A stretch of DNA of 9,693 nucleotides from positions 1-9,693 of the forward strand of contig CANDJX010000058.1 of the NCBI GenBank assembly GCA_947385185.1. The letters run 5' to 3'. A program made the position numbers and the translations under genes. This DNA is from an uncultured Clostridia bacterium. GTDB lineage: Bacteria > Bacillota > Clostridia > Christensenellales > Pumilibacteraceae. Every line of letters starts with the position of its first letter. The first letter of the stretch is position 1. The notes under the pieces are model-generated. The model saw only the letters and a program-made list of their open reading frames with translations, was not told where the DNA came from and ran no database searches. Of this stretch, positions 6,358 through 9,693 are shown piece by piece.

Positions 6358-7392
6358 TTACGGGCACTTGTCCGCTATGTCGCAAAGCAGACGTTCGGTA
6401 TCGTCCCAGCCTATGCAAGGGTCGGTGATGGATTTTCCGTAAACGTGACCGGAACTTATCCCCTGCCTGCCCTCGACGAGATAGCTTTCTATCATAAGCC
6501 CTTTGACGAGCTTTTTCAGTCCCGCGTTATACGAACGCGAATGCATGACTTCGCTTGCGATACGGAGCTGTTCTTTATATTGTTTATCCGAATTGGAATG
6601 ATTGCAATCGATGATTGCGGCGGGATTTTTCAGGTCCATTTTTCCATACATATCGAGAAGCCTGACAAGATCCTCGTAATGATAGTTCGGAATGCACGTG
6701 CCGTACTTATCGACGCCGCCGCGGAGAATGACGTGCGCGAGCTCGTTGCCGTCCGTAGTAACGTCGGCGGTGCGGTAAATAAAGTTGTGCGATTTCTGCG
6801 CGGCGTATACCGAATTGAGCATAACGGTAAAGTCGCCGCTCGTAGGATTTTTCATTCCGACGGGAATATCCATTCCGCTTGCCGTCAGACGGTGTTGCTG
6901 GTTTTCCACACTGCGCGCGCCGACCGCTTCGTAAGACAAAAGATCGTCGAGATAAGACCGGTTTTCGGGATAAAGCATTTCGTCCGCGCCCGTAAGCCCG
7001 CTTTCGGCTATAACGCGCAAATGCAGACGGCGTATCGCCGCAATGCCCTCGCGGAGATTTGGAGCTTTGTCCGGATCGGGCTGGTGAAGCATACCCTTAT
7101 ACCCCTCGCCCGTCGTGCGCGGCTTATTCGTATATATGCGAGGGATCACGATAAGTTTGTCCCTGACTTTGTCGGCAAGACCCGCAAGACGGCAGGCGTA
7201 TTCGCAAACGGAGTCCTCGTTATCCGCCGAGCACGGTCCGATTATGACGATAAATTTATCCGACTTGCCCGTAAATACGTCGCGCAAAAGCGCGTCGCGC
7301 TCCGCTTTGAGTTTCACTGCGGCGGGCGGCACGGGATATTCTTCTTTCAGTTTATTCGGTTCGGGCAACGAACCGTTTATTCTCATTCCCAT
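6358..7392 (-). CDS. aroF: 3-deoxy-7-phosphoheptulonate (DAHP) synthase, class I AroF/AroG type
   Basis: First enzyme of the shikimate pathway: it condenses phosphoenolpyruvate and erythrose 4-phosphate to DAHP. It is cytoplasmic and 344 aa, close to the E. coli paralogues (about 350). It matches the AroG-type (class I-alpha) pattern along its length: GPCSADN with metal ligand Cys54, KPRTTGEGYKG, GARSVENQQHRLTASG, PVGMKNPTSGD, HVILRGG, DCNHSNSDKQ with His265, MIESYLVEGRQ with Glu302, and GKSITDPCIGW with Asp324. All four metal ligands are present. The N-terminal extension, the effector region in E. coli AroG, is kept, but which amino acid inhibits it cannot be read. The ATG at 7392 has AGAGG 10 nt upstream; Met3 would put that site too far away. 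It is divergent from the helicase gene, and the DtxR-type regulator lies downstream on the same strand. No other shikimate gene is in the window. Confidence 0.95.
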   Translation of the reverse strand: MGMRINGSLPEPNKLKEEYPVPPAAVKLKAERDALLRDVFTGKSDKFIVIIGPCSADNEDSVCEYACRLAGLADKVRDKLIVIPRIYTNKPRTTGEGYKGMLHQPDPDKAPNLREGIAAIRRLHLRVIAESGLTGADEMLYPENRSYLDDLLSYEAVGARSVENQQHRLTASGMDIPVGMKNPTSGDFTVMLNSVYAAQKSHNFIYRTADVTTDGNELAHVILRGGVDKYGTCIPNYHYEDLVRLLDMYGKMDLKNPAAIIDCNHSNSDKQYKEQLRIASEVMHSRSYNAGLKKLVKGLMIESYLVEGRQGISSGHVYGKSITDPCIGWDDTERLLCDIADKCP

Positions 7393-7411
7393 ACAGGTGC
7401 AACCTCTGATA

Positions 7412-7460
7412 ATTATATTATCTATGGTTTAGTCTAACCTTTTTCCGTAGCCGCTGTCAA
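7412..7460 (-). promoter_or_regulatory. aroF promoter region
   Basis: The minus strand has a perfect -35 TTGACA (7460-7455). At 18-nt spacing the -10 would be TAGACT (7436-7431, four of six matches). A perfect TATAAT occurs further down (7417-7412) but is 37 nt from TTGACA and has only weak -35 sequence of its own. I cannot decide which is used; both starts would give a leader of a few tens of bases. Confidence 0.55.
7418..7442. promoter_or_regulatory. Candidate metal-regulator operators at aroF
   Basis: There are two overlapping signals. Bases 7418-7431 repeat the motif seen upstream of feoA (12 of 14 positions identical in the aligned orientation). Bases 7424-7442, centred on T7433, carry TTAG-T-CTAACC, matching about 13 of 19 positions of the DtxR/IdeR box TTAGGTTAGSCTAACCTAA. 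They overlap the possible -10 (7436-7431) and would block transcription when bound. Confidence 0.35.
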
Positions 7461-7516
7461 GCAAAAAACCTAATGAAATTTTAATTTCCGCGCTACTTAC
7501 TTACGGCGCAATCGAC

Positions 7517-7545
7517 TTGCCAAACCGCCGCGATTGTAGTATACT
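7517..7545 (+). promoter_or_regulatory. Promoter of the DUF4011 helicase gene
   Basis: TTGCCA (7517-7522), a 17-nt spacer and TATACT (7540-7545) give five of six matches at each hexamer. The predicted start is near 7552, leaving a leader of about 16 nt. A 6-bp inverted repeat CAATCG/CGATTG (7509-7514 and 7531-7536) flanks the -35 and could be an operator, though arms this short may be chance. Confidence 0.7.
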
Positions 7546-7567
7546 GAATAAAGAGCGGAGAAACCCA

Positions 7568-9646
7568 ATGAAAAGCATTTATACATATTACAAAGAACGG
7601 CTCATCGAAATAAGCGGAAAAAACCGCAGTATTTATTCGCGCTCGTTCGGAAAGAAAACCGGGTACGACGTCGGCAGGATTCTCGAACGCGACAACCCGC
7701 GTCGCGAAGAATTCGCGAAGTTTCTTTTTTCCGGTTCCCGCGAACCGTTCAGGCTTCTCGCGCCGGATATACCGTCGCTCGACAAACTGTTCGGAACGGA
7801 CGAACTCGCGGCAAAGCTCAAAACAGAGCTTGACGCATCCGGCATAAGCGGCAAGGACGAAATCAGAAAAGCCGAGCAGAAAAACGCACGCATTGTCAGA
7901 CAGGCGAAAACCGAGGCTCTCGAAAAAGAAATCGGGGATCTGCGTCTGATCCGACGCGAAGCGGAAGATATAGAAAAAGAAACGGGCAGATACGAACTGT
8001 TCGTATGCTACCCGTTCGTGTACGGAACGGTGCGCGACGTCACGTTCAAAGCGCCGCTTTTGTTTTTCCCCGTCGAAATCGAAATAACCGACAGCGTAGC
8101 CGAAATCAGACTGAAAAAGAACGAAAGCGTGCGGCTCAACAAAGCGCTTATTTACGCATACGCGCAGGCGAAACGGCTCGACATCGAGGAAATGACGACG
8201 GAGTTCGACAGCCTTTCGGGCGCGGGACTGAACGGAATCGAAGCGGTGCTCGCGTATCTGCGCAAGTTCGGAGTGCGCATTCAGCCGCCCGAACACAAAT
8301 ATATTTATAACTTCAAAAAATTTCCCGAGCCAAAGCCGCACGACGCTCCGACCGTAATGCGGGTGTGTATGCTCGCGCGGTACTCGCTTGCCAATTCGAT
8401 ATACAACGATTATTCGGAGCTCGAAAAAAAGAAACTGACCAACGAAGCCGCAGAGGAATTGCTCCGTCCGGGCAGACCGGAAAAGAAAAAACCGGGAACG
8501 CCGGATAAAGAACATTACGTCGTTGCCGACCTCGATTACGCGCAACGCAAAGTAGTGGAAAAGGTCGCGGCGGAAGGCAATATGGTAATTTACGGTCCGC
8601 CGGGAACAGGTAAATCGCAGACGATAGTCAATCTCATTTCCGACGCCGTATGCAAAGGCAAGAAAGTCCTCGTGGTATCTCAGAAAAAAGCCGCGCTCGA
8701 CGTAGTGTACAACAGGCTCGGCGATCTGAACAAGAAAGCCATGTTCGTAGTCGACCCGATAAAACAACAGCGCGCGTTTTACGAACGCTGCCTCGATCGG
8801 CATAAGCGCGTGCTCGAGGAAACGGAATCGGATATGCTCGTCGGCAGACACGCCGAAGTCACCGGACTGATCGCCGCCGAAGCGGACAAGCTCGAACATA
8901 TTTCGTCGGCGTTCGGTACGACCGGAGCGTTCGGACTGAGCTTGCTCGAAATGTACTACGGCTCGTACATACCCGGGCGCACCGGGTTCGAAAACACGCT
9001 GTACCGCGAAATGCTGACGCGCGACGAGATTATGTCGGCGAATTATCCCGAGCTTTCGCTCGCCGTGGAAAACCTGCTCGGCGGCAAAGCGGACATATAT
9101 TATAACTACGTCGAAACGCGCAAACGCAACCCGTTCATTCAACATCTGCGCCGCGATATACCGCTCGATACGCTTTCGATAGCGCGCGGCAGACTGAAAG
9201 ACCTCTTAAAAGGTCGTACCGCCGTTTTCGACGAAGGGTCTTATCCGTTCGCAAGACAGATACTTGCGCACTATGCGGACATAAACGACCCCGCTTACGA
9301 GAAAATGCTCGTCAAAATGCTTGCCGCGGGCAAATATAAAAGCAGTAACGGATTTCTGCGCGTAAGCAGGATCGCGTTCCCGCTCTACCCTTTTGCGAAA
9401 ATCAATATGACCGCGAAGGAAAAGGAGGTCGAACGCGTATACCGCTCGACGAAAAAAGAAATAGACAAATTCGTCAAGGGCTACGGATTCCTTCGCGGCG
9501 TTCTGGACGAAGGCGGATACGCTATGGCGATCAACGCCGTAGCCGAAGGTAACGAAGCCGCGCTCGCCAACTTAAACGACGCCCTCGGCGATTACGTCAA
9601 AGTAAGCGACCTGCACCTCAGTCTCGATAACTTTTCTTCGCTCGAG
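7568..9646 (+). CDS. DUF4011-type superfamily 1 helicase, N-terminal part (partial)
   Basis: The frame opens at the ATG 7568, with GGAG 7 nt upstream and a good promoter, and runs 693 codons without a stop to the end of genomic sequence; it is truncated. Residues 1-300 look like the DUF4011 N-terminal region: YYKERLIEISGKNRSIYSRS near the start, a charged probable coiled coil (about 100-150), then LFVCYPFVYG and APLLFFPVEIEI. A Q-motif-like LDYAQRKVVEKV (Gln326) precedes Walker A GPPGTGKSQT (343-352) and a motif Ia region VLVVSQKKAALDVVYNRL. The later helicase motifs, including Walker B, have not been reached, which fits the long insertion after motif Ia in this family. Related proteins often exceed 1,000 residues and may end in a Vsr-like nuclease; some act in anti-phage defence, as in the DUF4011-helicase-Vsr type. 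Whether this one has a nuclease is unknown. Its codon use resembles its neighbours, so there is no clear sign of recent transfer. Confidence 0.85.
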
Positions 9647-9693
9647 AGATCGGAAGAGCGTCGTGTAGGGAAAGAGTGTGCTTGTCAGTGTAG
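9647..9693 (+). other. Illumina TruSeq adapter and index (sequencing artefact)
   Basis: Bases 9647-9679 equal the 33-base read-through of the TruSeq universal adapter, beginning AGATCGGAAGAGCGTCGTG. The next eight bases (9680-9687, GCTTGTCA) occupy the i5 index slot, and GTGTAG (9688-9693) is the start of the constant P5 part that follows the index. In the helicase frame this yields the well-known artefact peptide RSEERRVGKEC. This is not genomic DNA, and the contig ends at 9646. Confidence 0.98.

Noticed and set aside
6445..7437. Open frame of 330 codons on the plus strand opposite aroF
   Set aside because: Antisense shadow of a full-length DAHP synthase with all four metal ligands; it has no recognisable domain.
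7493..9145. Open frame of 550 codons on the minus strand opposite the helicase
   Set aside because: Phe/Arg/Val-rich shadow with no domain. The plus-strand frame has Walker A, promoter and ribosome site.
9680..9693. Possible natural end of the helicase gene with a TAG at 9691
   Set aside because: That TAG is out of frame with the helicase and lies in adapter sequence.

Overview
This is chromosomal DNA of a bacterium, most likely an anaerobic member of the Clostridia (Firmicutes), probably from a metagenome assembly. The taxonomic guess is low confidence. It rests on a proofreading-defective Pol I, a feoA-feoB-Cys-rich small protein cassette, a short DtxR/MntR-type regulator, strong Shine-Dalgarno sites at most genes, and textbook sigma-70/sigma-A promoters with TTGACA -35 boxes. 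The right end is a contig end: bases 9647-9693 are Illumina adapter plus index, not genome.

Layout from right to left on the minus strand. An aroF-type DAHP synthase (6358-7392) is followed by a DtxR/MntR-family metal regulator (5902-6261), probably on the same transcript, which ends at a strong intrinsic terminator (5860-5899). Next is a ferrous-iron uptake operon from a perfect-consensus promoter: feoA (5503-5742), feoB (3230-5506, overlapping feoA by ATGA) and a small FeoB-associated Cys-rich membrane protein (3029-3214), closed by a hairpin terminator. The tail of that terminator runs into a second perfect-consensus promoter. This drives polA (340-2901), which is predicted to be translated from a leaderless mRNA, and uvrC (start at 336, cut by the left window edge), an excision-repair pair. 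On the plus strand, divergent from aroF, a DUF4011-type superfamily 1 helicase begins at 7568 and is cut off by the end of the genomic sequence at 9646.

How the parts fit: FeoA, FeoB and the Cys-rich protein import Fe2+. The adjacent DtxR-type protein has a metal site of mixed MntR/DtxR character and is the obvious candidate to control them. A near-identical 14-bp motif (12 of 14 positions) lies upstream of both feoA and aroF. DtxR-box-like half-sites also overlap a possible aroF -10 region, so aroF-dtxR may belong to the same metal regulon. This is inference. PolA and UvrC act together in nucleotide excision repair, where UvrC incises and Pol I fills the gap.

No rRNA, tRNA, CRISPR array, insertion sequence or prophage was seen, and no gene-free stretch exceeds 300 bases. 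I do not see a clearly new multi-gene system. The best leads are the putative metal-regulon motif, the leaderless polA promoter, the hairpin between aroF and dtxR, and the truncated DUF4011 helicase, whose family includes anti-phage defence proteins.
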